Of a stretch of 64,000 nucleotides of DNA, positions 18,768 through 26,720 are shown in pieces. Location: contig NZ_JAUQSX010000004.1 in assembly GCF_030581005.1 (NCBI RefSeq), positions 62,001 through 126,000 on the forward strand. The letters run 5' to 3'. The stretch comes from Hymenobacter mellowenesis. GTDB lineage: Bacteria; Bacteroidota; Bacteroidia; Cytophagales; Hymenobacteraceae. Under the pieces are notes generated by a model that was not told where the DNA came from, ran no database searches, and saw only the letters and a list, made by a program, of their open reading frames with translations. A program made the translations under genes and the position numbers. Within the stretch, counting starts at the first letter, position 1. Each line of letters starts with the position of its first letter.

Positions 18768-19827
18768 GGCTCAATACTTCCAGCGCACCACCTCCGTAGG
18801 CCGTGGCCAGGAGAGCGCCGAAAAGAAGAAATGCACTTGGCACACCGAGTATTTCAAATACTACACCGATAAGGAAGGCGCGTGGCTGCTCTGCTCGGTG
18901 AATGAGTGCGAGGATAAAACGATGTGGTTTTCCAAGCCCATGCCGTTCCCTGTGCCGCAGCGGGCCCAGCCCAGCACCGCCAAGGTGTATGCGGCTGCCC
19001 TGGCTCGTTATGAAGTAGTGGCGGCCAAAAAGAAAGCTCAGGCCGACACCGACAGGGCTGCTAAAAAGAAGCTGGCCGAGATGCGCGCGGCCCTGGGCTC
19101 GCTTTCAAAGCCCGCGCCAGTGCGCAGCGAAGCATCTCTACCGCAGCCCGTGGCCGCTGAACCGGAGGCAGTAATCGAACAACCGGCGCCGGCAGCCGTG
19201 GCAGCTCTGCCGCTGGCTACCGGGCCGCAGCTACTCGATGACTTCACGGTAATCGATACCGAGTTTGTGCCCGAGGGTGCTCACCTGCTGGAAGTGGCCG
19301 CCATTCGCTACATCAACCTGGAGCCCCGCGAAGCCTTCGTGTCCTTCGTAGCCTACGGCGGTTTCCTGCCCCGCTTCGTGACTGAGCTAACGGGCATCAC
19401 CGCGCTACACCTGCACGGCGCCCCCTCCGAGAAAAAGGTGCTGGGCCTGCTGCGCCAGTACGTGGGCGACTCGCTCATTGTCTGCCACAACGTGCCGGCC
19501 GATAAGCGCATCATCGACGCCACCCGGGCCCGCCTCGGCGCCACCGACGAACTGCCCAACCCCTGGCTCTGCACAATGGCGCTGGCCCGCAAACGGCTGC
19601 CCAAAGGCCAAGGGGTGGGCTTGGCCGACCTGTGCCAGCATTTCAGCATCCGGCGCCGTGGTGAGCACCGGGCAAAGGCCGACGTGCTCATGACTTTTCA
19701 GGTGCTGCGCAAACTCCACGAGCTGCAGCCCATCACGCGCGGCGAGCTATTCGGCGCACCCAAGCCCAGCAAGGGCAAGAAAAACACTGTACCGGCCGGC
19801 CCCGGCCTTTTTGTCGAAGCCGCATGA
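18760..19827 (+). CDS. DnaQ-like 3'-5' exonuclease with N-terminal Cys/His region
   Basis: This protein of about 355 aa joins an N-terminal Cys/His segment (KKCTWHTEYFKYY...LLCSVNECEDKTMWF, residues 18-60) to a Lys/Ala-rich linker and a DEDDh exonuclease domain (about 160-330). Exo I is VIDTEF, Exo II is IVCHNVPADKRIID, and Exo III has HRAKADVLMT with its His and Asp. It should degrade DNA ends from the 3' side or proofread. The start ATG 18760 overlaps the previous gene. Bases 19122-19138 in the linker match 17 bases of the host family A repeat arm exactly. Confidence 0.85.
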   Translation: MSEAQYFQRTTSVGRGQESAEKKKCTWHTEYFKYYTDKEGAWLLCSVNECEDKTMWFSKPMPFPVPQRAQPSTAKVYAAALARYEVVAAKKKAQADTDRAAKKKLAEMRAALGSLSKPAPVRSEASLPQPVAAEPEAVIEQPAPAAVAALPLATGPQLLDDFTVIDTEFVPEGAHLLEVAAIRYINLEPREAFVSFVAYGGFLPRFVTELTGITALHLHGAPSEKKVLGLLRQYVGDSLIVCHNVPADKRIIDATRARLGATDELPNPWLCTMALARKRLPKGQGVGLADLCQHFSIRRRGEHRAKADVLMTFQVLRKLHELQPITRGELFGAPKPSKGKKNTVPAGPGLFVEAA

Positions 19828-20816
19828 GTGCCGCCCAAGCCGTCCTGATGAACGCCGCCGCTGGCGGTGCTGCCCCATCCTCGCCTCCTCGTATGTCTAT
19901 TTCGATTGCCCACGGCCTCACCATTCCAGAATGGGTCTTGACCCAGAAAATAACCTGGGCGGCTCGGCTGGTGCTTTCCGAAGTGCTGAACCTGTATAAG
20001 GTGAAGGGGCAGGTGTGGGCGGAAGATGATTATTTCGTTGACCGCCTCGACCTCTCGAAGCGCATCGTAGGCCAGGCCATTAAGGAGCTGGCCGACGCCC
20101 GGCTGCTGCATCGTGACACGAAGCAGAACCGCCGGCATAAGCGCATCCTCACGCCCTCGCTCGACGGCCTACCTGTTGCAGAATCTGCAACAGGTAAGAG
20201 GCCCGACCTATTGCAGAATCCGCAAGAACCTCTTGCAGAATCTGCAACAGGTCTATTGCAGGATTCGCAAGAGGCTATTGCAGAATCTGCAACCTTAAAT
20301 AGTAAGTTAAATAGGGAGGGAAAAACAAACCAAAGCAAAACAGGTGCGGGCGCGGATTTTTCTCAAAATTCTTCTTCCCCTGCTGAAAGCTTAATTACTG
20401 CCCCCACCCCCGTTGCGGCGCCCCCCGCCCCGGCGGCCGACGATGCCGACGAGGCCCGCGCCTTCGTGAAGCAGATGGCGCCACTCTGGAAAGTGAGCGA
20501 GGCCAAGAACTTCCAGAGCTGGGCCAAGCTCACCCGCTTTGCCCTGGCCCTGGCGGCGCAGGGCAAGCTCGCGGAGCTGCGGGAGCAATTCGCCGGCTTC
20601 CGCGACTTCTTCACCGGGGCCAGCCTCACGCCCCACAACCTCGACAAGTTCACCGGGCACGAAGGCCAGGCCCCGCCTTACTCGCTGGGCACTTGGTGCG
20701 AGTGCGACTGGCCCGCCAAAGCAGCCGACCGCAAGCCTGTCCAACCCCAAGGCCCGCCCGAGAAAGCCGAGCGCTCCTCAGCCTCCCCATCCAAACCTAA
20801 ACCATCCTGGCGCTAA
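19824..20816 (+). CDS. Phage replication initiator (lambda O-like) with origin inside the gene
   Basis: This 330-aa protein has a winged-helix N-domain (about 25-110: ITWAARLVLSEVLNLYK..., RLDLSKRIVGQAIKELADARLLHRDT). A central repetitive linker contains AESATG three times and is encoded by the iterons at 20176-20292. The C-domain (about 205-300) is probably the partner-binding part. The arrangement matches lambda O, whose gene also contains the origin. The stop overlaps the dnaB ATG (TAATG), so initiator and helicase are coupled. It should bind the iterons, open the AT-rich stretch beside them and load DnaB. Confidence 0.8.
   Translation: MSAAQAVLMNAAAGGAAPSSPPRMSISIAHGLTIPEWVLTQKITWAARLVLSEVLNLYKVKGQVWAEDDYFVDRLDLSKRIVGQAIKELADARLLHRDTKQNRRHKRILTPSLDGLPVAESATGKRPDLLQNPQEPLAESATGLLQDSQEAIAESATLNSKLNREGKTNQSKTGAGADFSQNSSSPAESLITAPTPVAAPPAPAADDADEARAFVKQMAPLWKVSEAKNFQSWAKLTRFALALAAQGKLAELREQFAGFRDFFTGASLTPHNLDKFTGHEGQAPPYSLGTWCECDWPAKAADRKPVQPQGPPEKAERSSASPSKPKPSWR
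20176..20345. other. Candidate phage replication origin: five iterons plus AT-rich stretch
   Basis: A 15-bp near-palindrome, TTGCAGAATCTGCAA, occurs at 20176, 20233 and 20278 exactly, with variants at 20211 (TTGCAGAATCCGCAA) and 20256 (TTGCAGGATTCGCAA). Starts are 35, 22, 23 and 22 bases apart, about two helical turns. A stretch poor in GC follows (20293-20345, beginning CCTTAAATAGTAAGTTAAAT), which would suit as the melting site. Confidence 0.8.
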
Positions 20817-22315
20817 TGACTGCCGCACCCACTAAACCCATTTCGACGGTAGCCAGCCCCAAGCCGGAGCTTGGCTACCTCCCCCCGCACGACCTGGCCA
20901 CTGAGCGGGCTATCCTCGGCGCGATGATGCTCGAAGCCCCGGCCCTGGCCACGGTGCTCGGCATCATCACCACCGAGGCCGTTTTCTATGGCATTGCCCA
21001 CCAATTCATTTTCAAAGCTATCCGCGCGCTTTTTGAGGCGGGCGAGGGCGTTGACCAAATCACGGTGGTAACCCAGCTTCGCAAGCTCGGGGTATTGGAA
21101 CGGGCCGGCGGGCCTTTCGCCGTGGCTGACCTGACAACCAAAGTCAATTCCTCGGCCCACCTGGAAACGCACTGCCGCCTCGTGCAGGAGTTTTACGCCC
21201 GCCGCGAAATCATCGAAGCCGGCACCCGCATGGCCCAGCATGGCTACGACGACGGCGCCGACCCGCTCGACTTGGTGACCGAGGCCCAAACCCGGCTCAT
21301 CAACCTGCATGGTACGATGGAAACCAAGCAGGTGGCCGGGGGCGAGGAGGTGTATGATGCTGCTTTCCGCGCGCTGGCCCAGGCCATGCAGCAGGAAGGC
21401 ATGACGGGTGTAGATACCGGTATTCGGGAGCTGAACCGCGCCACCAACGGCTGGCAACCCTCGGATTTGATTGTGCTGGCGGCGCGGCCGGGGATGGGCA
21501 AGACCGCTGCAATGCTGCATTTCGCCCGCACCTGTGCCCTCGACCTGGGCGAGGCCTGCGCCATCTTCTCGCTGGAGATGCCCAAGCTGCAACTCATGCA
21601 ACGCATGATTGCCAGCGAGTTGGAGGGCTATGCTAATTCCGACTTGCGGGCCGGCCGTGTGGCCAGCGAGGAAGAGTTCAACCGGATTTATAAAGCGGCT
21701 GCTCGGCTCAAAACCCCCAAGCTGCGCATTGATGACACCAGCGGCCTCAGCATCCAGCAGCTACGGGCCAAGGCCGTGCGCCTGAAAGCCGAGCACGACA
21801 TTAAGCTCGTGCTCGTGGATTATATCCAGTTGATGAAGGGCAGCCAGAAGGGCAACCGTGAGCAGGAAATCGGCAGCATCACGCGCGGGCTTAAAGAGCT
21901 GGCCAAGGAGTTGAACGTGCCAGTGATTGCCCTCTCGCAGCTCAGCCGCGACGTGGAGAAGCGCGGCGGCGAACGGCGGCCCCAGCTCAGCGACCTGCGC
22001 GAGTCGGGCAGCATCGAGCAGGACGCCGACGCCATCGTGTTTCTGTGGCGCGGCGAATACTACGAAATCGAAGAATACCAGGACGGCACGGCCACGAAGG
22101 ACACGCTGCTATTCGACCTGGCCAAGCACCGCAACGGGGCGCTGGGCGAAATCATCACCGGCTGCCATATCAGCGAGGGCCGCTTCTTCGACTTGAAACA
22201 GGAGGGGGCCTTTGCCGACCTGCAGGTGGGCGCGGCCGTGGTGAAGCTCGGCGGGCTGCCCAATTCGACCGAGCACACGCGCGAAGATGATGACGATAAC
22301 GACCTGCCTTTCTAG
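20816..22315 (+). CDS. dnaB: DnaB-type replicative helicase
   Basis: This 499-aa protein has the DnaB N-terminal domain (residues 20-120: DLATERAILGAMMLEAPALA) and a RecA-fold helicase domain from about 190. Walker A is AARPGMGKTA near 222, Walker B-like is VLVDYIQLMKG near 340, and the H4 region is LRESGSIEQDADAIVFLWR near 400. It should unwind the fork on phage DNA, loaded by the initiator encoded just upstream, whose stop codon overlaps its ATG. No primase fusion is present, so host DnaG would prime. The C-terminus ends in an acidic tail (REDDDDNDLPF). Confidence 0.93.
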   Translation: MTAAPTKPISTVASPKPELGYLPPHDLATERAILGAMMLEAPALATVLGIITTEAVFYGIAHQFIFKAIRALFEAGEGVDQITVVTQLRKLGVLERAGGPFAVADLTTKVNSSAHLETHCRLVQEFYARREIIEAGTRMAQHGYDDGADPLDLVTEAQTRLINLHGTMETKQVAGGEEVYDAAFRALAQAMQQEGMTGVDTGIRELNRATNGWQPSDLIVLAARPGMGKTAAMLHFARTCALDLGEACAIFSLEMPKLQLMQRMIASELEGYANSDLRAGRVASEEEFNRIYKAAARLKTPKLRIDDTSGLSIQQLRAKAVRLKAEHDIKLVLVDYIQLMKGSQKGNREQEIGSITRGLKELAKELNVPVIALSQLSRDVEKRGGERRPQLSDLRESGSIEQDADAIVFLWRGEYYEIEEYQDGTATKDTLLFDLAKHRNGALGEIITGCHISEGRFFDLKQEGAFADLQVGAAVVKLGGLPNSTEHTREDDDDNDLPF

Positions 22316-22318
22316 CCT

Positions 22319-22438
22319 ATGAAATCCCTGTTTTTTCCGCCGGCCTGCCCCGACTGCGGGCAGCCGCGCAACCGCTGCATTTGCCTTCCCTGGCTCCAAC
22401 CCTTAACGGCCCGAGTGGTCACCCAACCCAATGTGTAA
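22319..22438 (+). CDS. 39-residue Cys-rich peptide
   Basis: ATG 22319 gives a 39-aa frame with a zinc-ribbon-like start (PACPDCGQPRNRCICLP). It begins 3 bases after the helicase stop and overlaps the next gene by 8 bases. The four spaced Cys residues suggest metal binding. It is short but fits the tightly packed early operon, so I consider it probably real. Its function is unknown. Confidence 0.5.
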   Translation: MKSLFFPPACPDCGQPRNRCICLPWLQPLTARVVTQPNV

Positions 22439-22715
22439 TACAAAAACCCCCCAGCTGGCGGCCGGAGCCGAGCCCCTCGAAAATCCGCTGGCTATCGTTG
22501 CCGAGGTGGTCAGCGATTGGCTTTTGGAAGAAGGCATTTCCTCCCGCATGGTAACTGAGGAGCAGGCGGCGGCCCTGTTTATGATGCTGGGCACCGCCGG
22601 CTACTCCATTGTTCCCAACGCCATGCTTCCCGGTGCTGCGGCCCGGCAAAACAATTATATCCCCTGCGGGCAGTGCGGCGCCTGCGCTGCTCACGAACCT
22701 TGCTCAGTGCTGTAA
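22431..22715 (+). CDS. Small unrecognised early protein with Cys-rich tail
   Basis: This 94-aa protein has a helical middle (LAIVAEVVSDWLLEEGISSRMVTEEQAAALFMMLG) and a C-terminal Cys cluster (IPCGQCGACAAHEPC) that could bind a metal. Its ATG overlaps the 39-residue peptide by 8 bases, and the next gene starts 2 bases after its stop. I do not recognise the family. Position suggests an accessory early function. Confidence 0.6.
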   Translation: MCNTKTPQLAAGAEPLENPLAIVAEVVSDWLLEEGISSRMVTEEQAAALFMMLGTAGYSIVPNAMLPGAAARQNNYIPCGQCGACAAHEPCSVL

Positions 22716-22717
22716 AA

Positions 22718-23113
22718 ATGGAAATCAACACCCACCTCACTACCGAGCAAATCGACGCCCTCACGCCGGGCCCCGATACGGATATGCTAGTAGGCCGGCA
22801 CCTGTTTCGCCTGCAACCCTACCGGCCAACTAATTCAGGCATTAACGTGCCCGGCTACCAGCGCAAGGGCTCCGGCGGCTGGGCTTGGCTGCCCCGCTAC
22901 TCAGTAGATGGCCCGGCCATGCTGGAGCTGCTGGGGCTGCTGCTGGCCAAGAAAATTGTCGTGGATATCAGCAGCAACGCCGGCGAGGTGCGGCTGCAAT
23001 TCCGTGACCGTGGCCGTGGGGGTGTAGATGGTGTTTCGGCCCGCTGGCTCGGCACCGTGAATGATTTGCCGCTGGCCTTGTGCCAGGCCGCGCTGAAACT
23101 GCCCTATCTGTAA
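22718..23113 (+). CDS. Unrecognised early phage protein
   Basis: This 131-aa protein is mixed alpha/beta (MEINTHLTTEQIDALTPGPDTDMLVGRHLF; a hydrophobic helix AMLELLGLLLAKKIVVDISS; a strand VRLQFRDRG). I chose ATG 22718, which is preceded by an A-rich stretch 2 bases after the previous stop, over an upstream GTG. There is no signal peptide. The next gene begins directly after its stop codon. Its function is unknown. Confidence 0.6.
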   Translation: MEINTHLTTEQIDALTPGPDTDMLVGRHLFRLQPYRPTNSGINVPGYQRKGSGGWAWLPRYSVDGPAMLELLGLLLAKKIVVDISSNAGEVRLQFRDRGRGGVDGVSARWLGTVNDLPLALCQAALKLPYL

Positions 23114-23563
23114 ATGCCCCCTCGCAAGCCTGAGCAGCTCACCTCGGAGCAATTCCGCGCCCGTTACGCCACGCCCGCCGCCTCGGTGGGCGTGGCCAAG
23201 GCACGCGCCCCAACCAAGAAGAAGGCCAGCCCGACCAATGAGCTCACCAAGGCCGTGGTGAAGATGCTCACGCTGGGCGGCTGCAAAGCATGGCGCCAAA
23301 ACAATGGCGCGGTGTACGACCCCACCCGCGAGGTGTTTCGCGCGGGCTCGGCCACGCCCGGCATCTCGGATGTGCTCGGCTACCATCGGGCAACGGGCCG
23401 GTTCGTCGCCGTCGAAATAAAAACGGGCTCGGATAAGCTCAGCCCTGAACAAACCAGCTTTTTAGACGAGGTGCGCCGGGCCGGCGGCTTCGCCTGCGAG
23501 GGGCGCAGCCTCGACCAAATACGCGCGGAATTCAACGCCTGGGCCCAGGCCCTGCGCTCGTAG
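23114..23563 (+). CDS. VRR-NUC domain nuclease
   Basis: This 149-aa protein has a basic N-terminus and a VRR-NUC (PD-(D/E)XK-like) domain. Key parts are a Glu in TNELTKAVVKML, TPGISDVLGYH (Asp), VAVEIKTGSDKLSPEQ (Glu-x-Lys) and an aromatic/hydrophobic end helix. Phage members are structure-selective or Holliday-junction-type endonucleases. It could resolve branched replication or recombination products before packaging. The ATG follows the previous stop without a gap. Confidence 0.85.
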   Translation: MPPRKPEQLTSEQFRARYATPAASVGVAKARAPTKKKASPTNELTKAVVKMLTLGGCKAWRQNNGAVYDPTREVFRAGSATPGISDVLGYHRATGRFVAVEIKTGSDKLSPEQTSFLDEVRRAGGFACEGRSLDQIRAEFNAWAQALRS

Positions 23564-23612
23564 GGTGGCGGCCCTACGATACTTCAACCCGAAACGTTTT
23601 TCTGCTATCCCT

Positions 23613-23792
23613 ATGCCCGCTCCGCGCGCCTACATTCACCACTCCACAACCACCATCACTTTTCTTAAAACCAACTATATGCGCCTGGGGCGTCCGATGA
23701 AGGAGTTATCGGTTGAGTTGGGCATCTCTACCAAAAAGCTTTACAAGTTGGCTGAACGGGAAAGAATCCTAAAAACAAAGGGGAAAAATTAG
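23613..23792 (+). CDS. Small helix-turn-helix protein
   Basis: This 59-aa basic protein ends in a helix-turn-helix-like segment (MKELSVELGISTKKLYKLAERERILK). A longer frame begins at GTG 23565, but ATG 23613 gives a compact protein. It lies just upstream of the sigma-like gene and may regulate the early-to-late transition. This placement-based role is a guess. Confidence 0.5.
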   Translation: MPAPRAYIHHSTTTITFLKTNYMRLGRPMKELSVELGISTKKLYKLAERERILKTKGKN

Positions 23793-23826
23793 CCAAAGGC
23801 TTCCGTTGGGTTCGGAATTTTAATCT

Positions 23827-24381
23827 GTGCTCGACAACCAAGACCCCGCCGCCGCTTACGAATTACAAGCTACTGCGTGCCTCGCTGCGGCGGAGGCTCA
23901 CCAGGAGCGCCTGCTCTCCGTGGCCGAACGGCTCGCCGGCACGCCCGAGGGCGGGATGGAGCTGTATCAAGAGGCCGTGCTGCGCTGCCACGACATGATA
24001 CAGTCGAAGGGTTTTCACGGCGACCATTTTGAGTTTTACCTCCTCAAAACGATTCGGAACCTGGCCTTCCCCTCGCAGCAGAAAGCCCAGCTGCGCACCG
24101 TCCCCCTTTCGCCAACGCTGGAGCTGAGCACGCCCGCCACCGAGGCGCCGGCCACGGATGCAGTCGCGCACCTCGCCGAGCAGGTAAGCGCCGAGGCGCA
24201 GGCCCGCTTCGGCATGGCTGACCGGGTGGCGCTGCGGCTACACGCCGAGGGCTACTCCTTCCAGCAGATTAGCGAGATGACAACCGGCGGCGACCAGAGC
24301 TGGATACGCCGCCGCGTCAATAAAATGAAAAACCACCTGCGCGCGGCCTTCGGGCGGGCGTGGGCCAACCTGGAAGCCTGA
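23827..24381 (+). CDS. Phage sigma-70-family (ECF-like) sigma factor
   Basis: This 184-aa protein begins at GTG and has two parts in the order of ECF sigma factors. A region 2-like segment (about 30-85: ELYQEAVLRCHDMIQSKG...FYLLKTIRNLAF) comes first. After a Pro/Thr/Ala-rich linker comes a region 4-like helix-turn-helix (about 130-178: DRVALRLHAEGYSFQQISEMT...QSWIRRRVNKMKNHLR). It sits immediately before the methyltransferase, terminase and structural genes, where a late-transcription activator would be expected. Its stop overlaps the next ATG. Similarity is by domain pattern. A non-sigma DNA-binding role remains possible. Confidence 0.65.
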   Translation: MLDNQDPAAAYELQATACLAAAEAHQERLLSVAERLAGTPEGGMELYQEAVLRCHDMIQSKGFHGDHFEFYLLKTIRNLAFPSQQKAQLRTVPLSPTLELSTPATEAPATDAVAHLAEQVSAEAQARFGMADRVALRLHAEGYSFQQISEMTTGGDQSWIRRRVNKMKNHLRAAFGRAWANLEA

Positions 24382-25907
24382 TGAGCTACGAAGCCCTGAA
24401 CATTTCGGCCCTGCGGCTGAACGATGCAAACCCGCGCATTCTCAAAGAGAAGCGCTTTACTCAGTTGGTGCAGTCGCTTATCGACTTCCCCGAGATGATG
24501 CGCCTGCGCCCGACTGTGGTCGATGAGGATGGCGTGGTGCTCGGGGGCAATATGCGCACCCGGGCCAAGCAGCACTTGCTCAGCCTGCCCGAAGGGGAGA
24601 AAGAGCACCGCATCGAACGCGCCGTCGCGGCCCGCAACATTCCCGAGGGAGACTCGGCCGCCGCTCAGGACTACACCAACGAGCTGCGGCTGCTGCTGTT
24701 TGGCGAGGAGGTGCCGGTGGTGCGGGCCCTCGGCCTCACGCCCGAGCTGAAGCAGCAGTTCATCATCAAGGACAATACCTCCTTCGGCGAGTGGGATTTC
24801 GATATGCTGGCCAACGGTGACTGGCCCAACGCCGCCATCTTGGAAGGGTGGGGGATGGACATACCGCCGGGCTGGGGCGATGACGACGCGGCGCCCTCGG
24901 ATAGCCCCGCTGGCTCGCTCGCTGAACGCTTCATCGTGCCGCCTTTCTCGGTGCTCGACACGCGCCAGGGCTACTGGCAAGAGCGCAAGAACGTCTGGAA
25001 AGAACGCATCGGCGACAACGGCGAAAGCCGCAACGGCACGCTGCGCCGCTCGGCCAGTGGCGACGACCCGAGTTATTACCGGCAAAAATCAAAGGCCGAA
25101 AAGCAGTTGGGCCGTGAGCTGACGAAGGAGGAGTTCGAAGCCGACCACTACAAGCGTACCACCAAGCTGGCGCAGGGCGTTTCGCTGCTCGACCCGGTGC
25201 TGGCCGAGCTGGTGGTGCGTTGGTTCGGTTTGGAAGGCGGCGCGGCCTTTGACTGCTTCGCGGGTGATAGTGTGTTCGGTTTCGTGGCCGCTGCCTCGGG
25301 CATGAGCTTCACCGGCATAGAGCTGCGCCAAGAGCAGGCCGACCTCAACCAAAGCCGCACCGACAGCGAGGAGCTGCCCGCCCGCTATATCTGCGACGAC
25401 GGCCGCAACGTGGGCGAGCACCTGGCCCTCGAAAGCCAGGATTTGCTGTTCAGTTGCCCGCCCTACTTCGACCTGGAGGTTTACAGCGACAAAGCCAACG
25501 ACGCGAGCAATCAGGGCACCTACGCCGAATTTTTGGCAATCCTGCGCGACGCCCTCACTTCGTCGGTGGGCTGCCTGAAAGAAAACCGCTTCGCTGTTAT
25601 CACGGTGGGCGACGTGAGAGAGAAGAAAAGCAGCGGCTACTACGGCTTTCCCGCCGACATCACTGCCATCATGCGGGCGGCGGGCCTGCACTACTACAAC
25701 GAGCTTATCCTAGTGGAGATGGCCGGCAACGCCGCAATTCGGGCCGGCCAGCAGATGAAGCACCGCAAGCCGGTCAAGACCCACCAGCAAGTCCTCGTTT
25801 TCTACAAAGGCGACCCGCGCGCCATCAAAACCCACTTTCCCGAGATAGAATATGACGCCGAAGATTTGGAATCATTCGCTGTGGATACCCCAGGCGAGTC
25901 CGAGTAA
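24381..25907 (+). CDS. ParB-like nuclease/DNA methyltransferase fusion
   Basis: This 508-aa protein joins an N-terminal ParB/sulfiredoxin-like domain (1-120: ALRLNDANPRI..., VLGGNMRTRAKQHL) to a C-terminal AdoMet-dependent DNA methyltransferase. Motif I-like AFDCFAGDSVFGF lies near 290 and catalytic motif IV SCPPYF near 355, of the N6-adenine/N4-cytosine type. Phages use such enzymes to modify their DNA against host restriction. The ATG overlaps the sigma-like gene's stop. An upstream in-frame GTG at 24360 is less likely. The AdoMet decarboxylase homologue overlaps its end by 56 bases. The target sequence is unknown. Confidence 0.85.
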   Translation: MSYEALNISALRLNDANPRILKEKRFTQLVQSLIDFPEMMRLRPTVVDEDGVVLGGNMRTRAKQHLLSLPEGEKEHRIERAVAARNIPEGDSAAAQDYTNELRLLLFGEEVPVVRALGLTPELKQQFIIKDNTSFGEWDFDMLANGDWPNAAILEGWGMDIPPGWGDDDAAPSDSPAGSLAERFIVPPFSVLDTRQGYWQERKNVWKERIGDNGESRNGTLRRSASGDDPSYYRQKSKAEKQLGRELTKEEFEADHYKRTTKLAQGVSLLDPVLAELVVRWFGLEGGAAFDCFAGDSVFGFVAAASGMSFTGIELRQEQADLNQSRTDSEELPARYICDDGRNVGEHLALESQDLLFSCPPYFDLEVYSDKANDASNQGTYAEFLAILRDALTSSVGCLKENRFAVITVGDVREKKSSGYYGFPADITAIMRAAGLHYYNELILVEMAGNAAIRAGQQMKHRKPVKTHQQVLVFYKGDPRAIKTHFPEIEYDAEDLESFAVDTPGESE

Positions 25908-26250
25908 GCTCCGCCCGCTGTTCGATGCCCTGCTCGCTGGGGCCACCTTCTCGGTGCTCAACTTTACAGAATACCACTTCCGCCCCTACGGATGGACGGC
26001 CCTGTGGCTGCTGGGCGAGAGCCACCTCGCCATTCACACCTTCCCCGACTACGGCACGGCCTACGTGGAGCTGTCGTCGTGTATGCTGGATAAGTACGTT
26101 CACTTCGTCACGGCTTTGGAGCAGTGGGTGAGTGCTCAGCCGCCGGCCGAGCCCTTACTGCCTTGCGTGACGCTGCCCGCTCCGGAGTCGATGGCCTCCT
26201 ATTCACGGCCCTACACCCAGCCCGATTTACCCCTCTCCGTTACGGCATGA
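25852..26250 (+). CDS. S-adenosylmethionine decarboxylase (SpeD/SpeH) homologue
   Basis: This 132-aa protein matches prokaryotic AdoMet decarboxylase in size and core. GESHLAIHTFPDYG (residues 55-68) contains the self-cleaving Glu-Ser pair, with Ser57 giving the pyruvoyl group, and the catalytic His62. Cys77 follows 15 residues later (VELSSC). These Ser/His/Cys spacings equal those of the Thermotoga enzyme (63/68/83). AdoMetDC makes decarboxylated AdoMet for spermidine; some homologues decarboxylate arginine or ornithine. In the phage it overlaps a methyltransferase by 56 bases, suggesting AdoMet or polyamine control. The terminase small subunit ATG overlaps its stop. Confidence 0.85.
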   Translation: MTPKIWNHSLWIPQASPSKLRPLFDALLAGATFSVLNFTEYHFRPYGWTALWLLGESHLAIHTFPDYGTAYVELSSCMLDKYVHFVTALEQWVSAQPPAEPLLPCVTLPAPESMASYSRPYTQPDLPLSVTA

Positions 26251-26720
26251 AGTACTCTCTCAAGAAAGCCCGCGCGATAGCCGATGCCTTCGCCACGGCC
26301 GAGCACAAAGTGGCTGACGTGTGCAAGCAGTTTGAAATCTCGGAATCCACTTTCTACGCTTGGAAGGCAGATAATCCGGAGTTTTCGGAGTTGCTTAAAA
26401 AGGCTGAGGAGCTTCGGCGCCAAGCCCTGGGCGAGATGGCACGCAGTGGGCTGGCCCTGCTGCTCGGCAAGCAGGAGGTAGAGGAAACGACCATTGAGTT
26501 TATTCCCGACAAGAAGGACAAGGCCAAGCGAACTGTCAAGCTCCAAAAGGTGACGAAGCGTGTGGTTATGCCCAACGCCACCGCCGTAATCTTCGCCCTC
26601 AAAAACCTCGACGCTGACAATTTCAAGGATAAGCACGAGGTGGAGCACAGCGGCGAGATGGGCGTGACCTGGAACGAAACCAAGACCTACGCCGCGCCCG
26701 CTGATGATTCTCACGCTTAA
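26247..26720 (+). CDS. Terminase small subunit
   Basis: This 157-aa protein has an N-terminal helix-turn-helix (AIADAFATAEHKVADVCKQFEISESTFYAWK, residues 8-40) for recognising the packaging site and a Lys-rich charged centre (IPDKKDKAKRTVKLQK). It should bind phage DNA and direct the large subunit, encoded directly downstream with a 17-base overlap. The frame runs upstream to 26124, but ATG 26247 overlaps the preceding stop (ATGA) and gives the natural N-terminus. Confidence 0.8.
   Translation: MKYSLKKARAIADAFATAEHKVADVCKQFEISESTFYAWKADNPEFSELLKKAEELRRQALGEMARSGLALLLGKQEVEETTIEFIPDKKDKAKRTVKLQKVTKRVVMPNATAVIFALKNLDADNFKDKHEVEHSGEMGVTWNETKTYAAPADDSHA

Noticed and set aside
20176..20292. Short repeats considered as a CRISPR array
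   Set aside because: The repeat is only 15 bp at 22-base spacing, lies inside a coding gene and has no spacers of normal size; it fits replication iterons.
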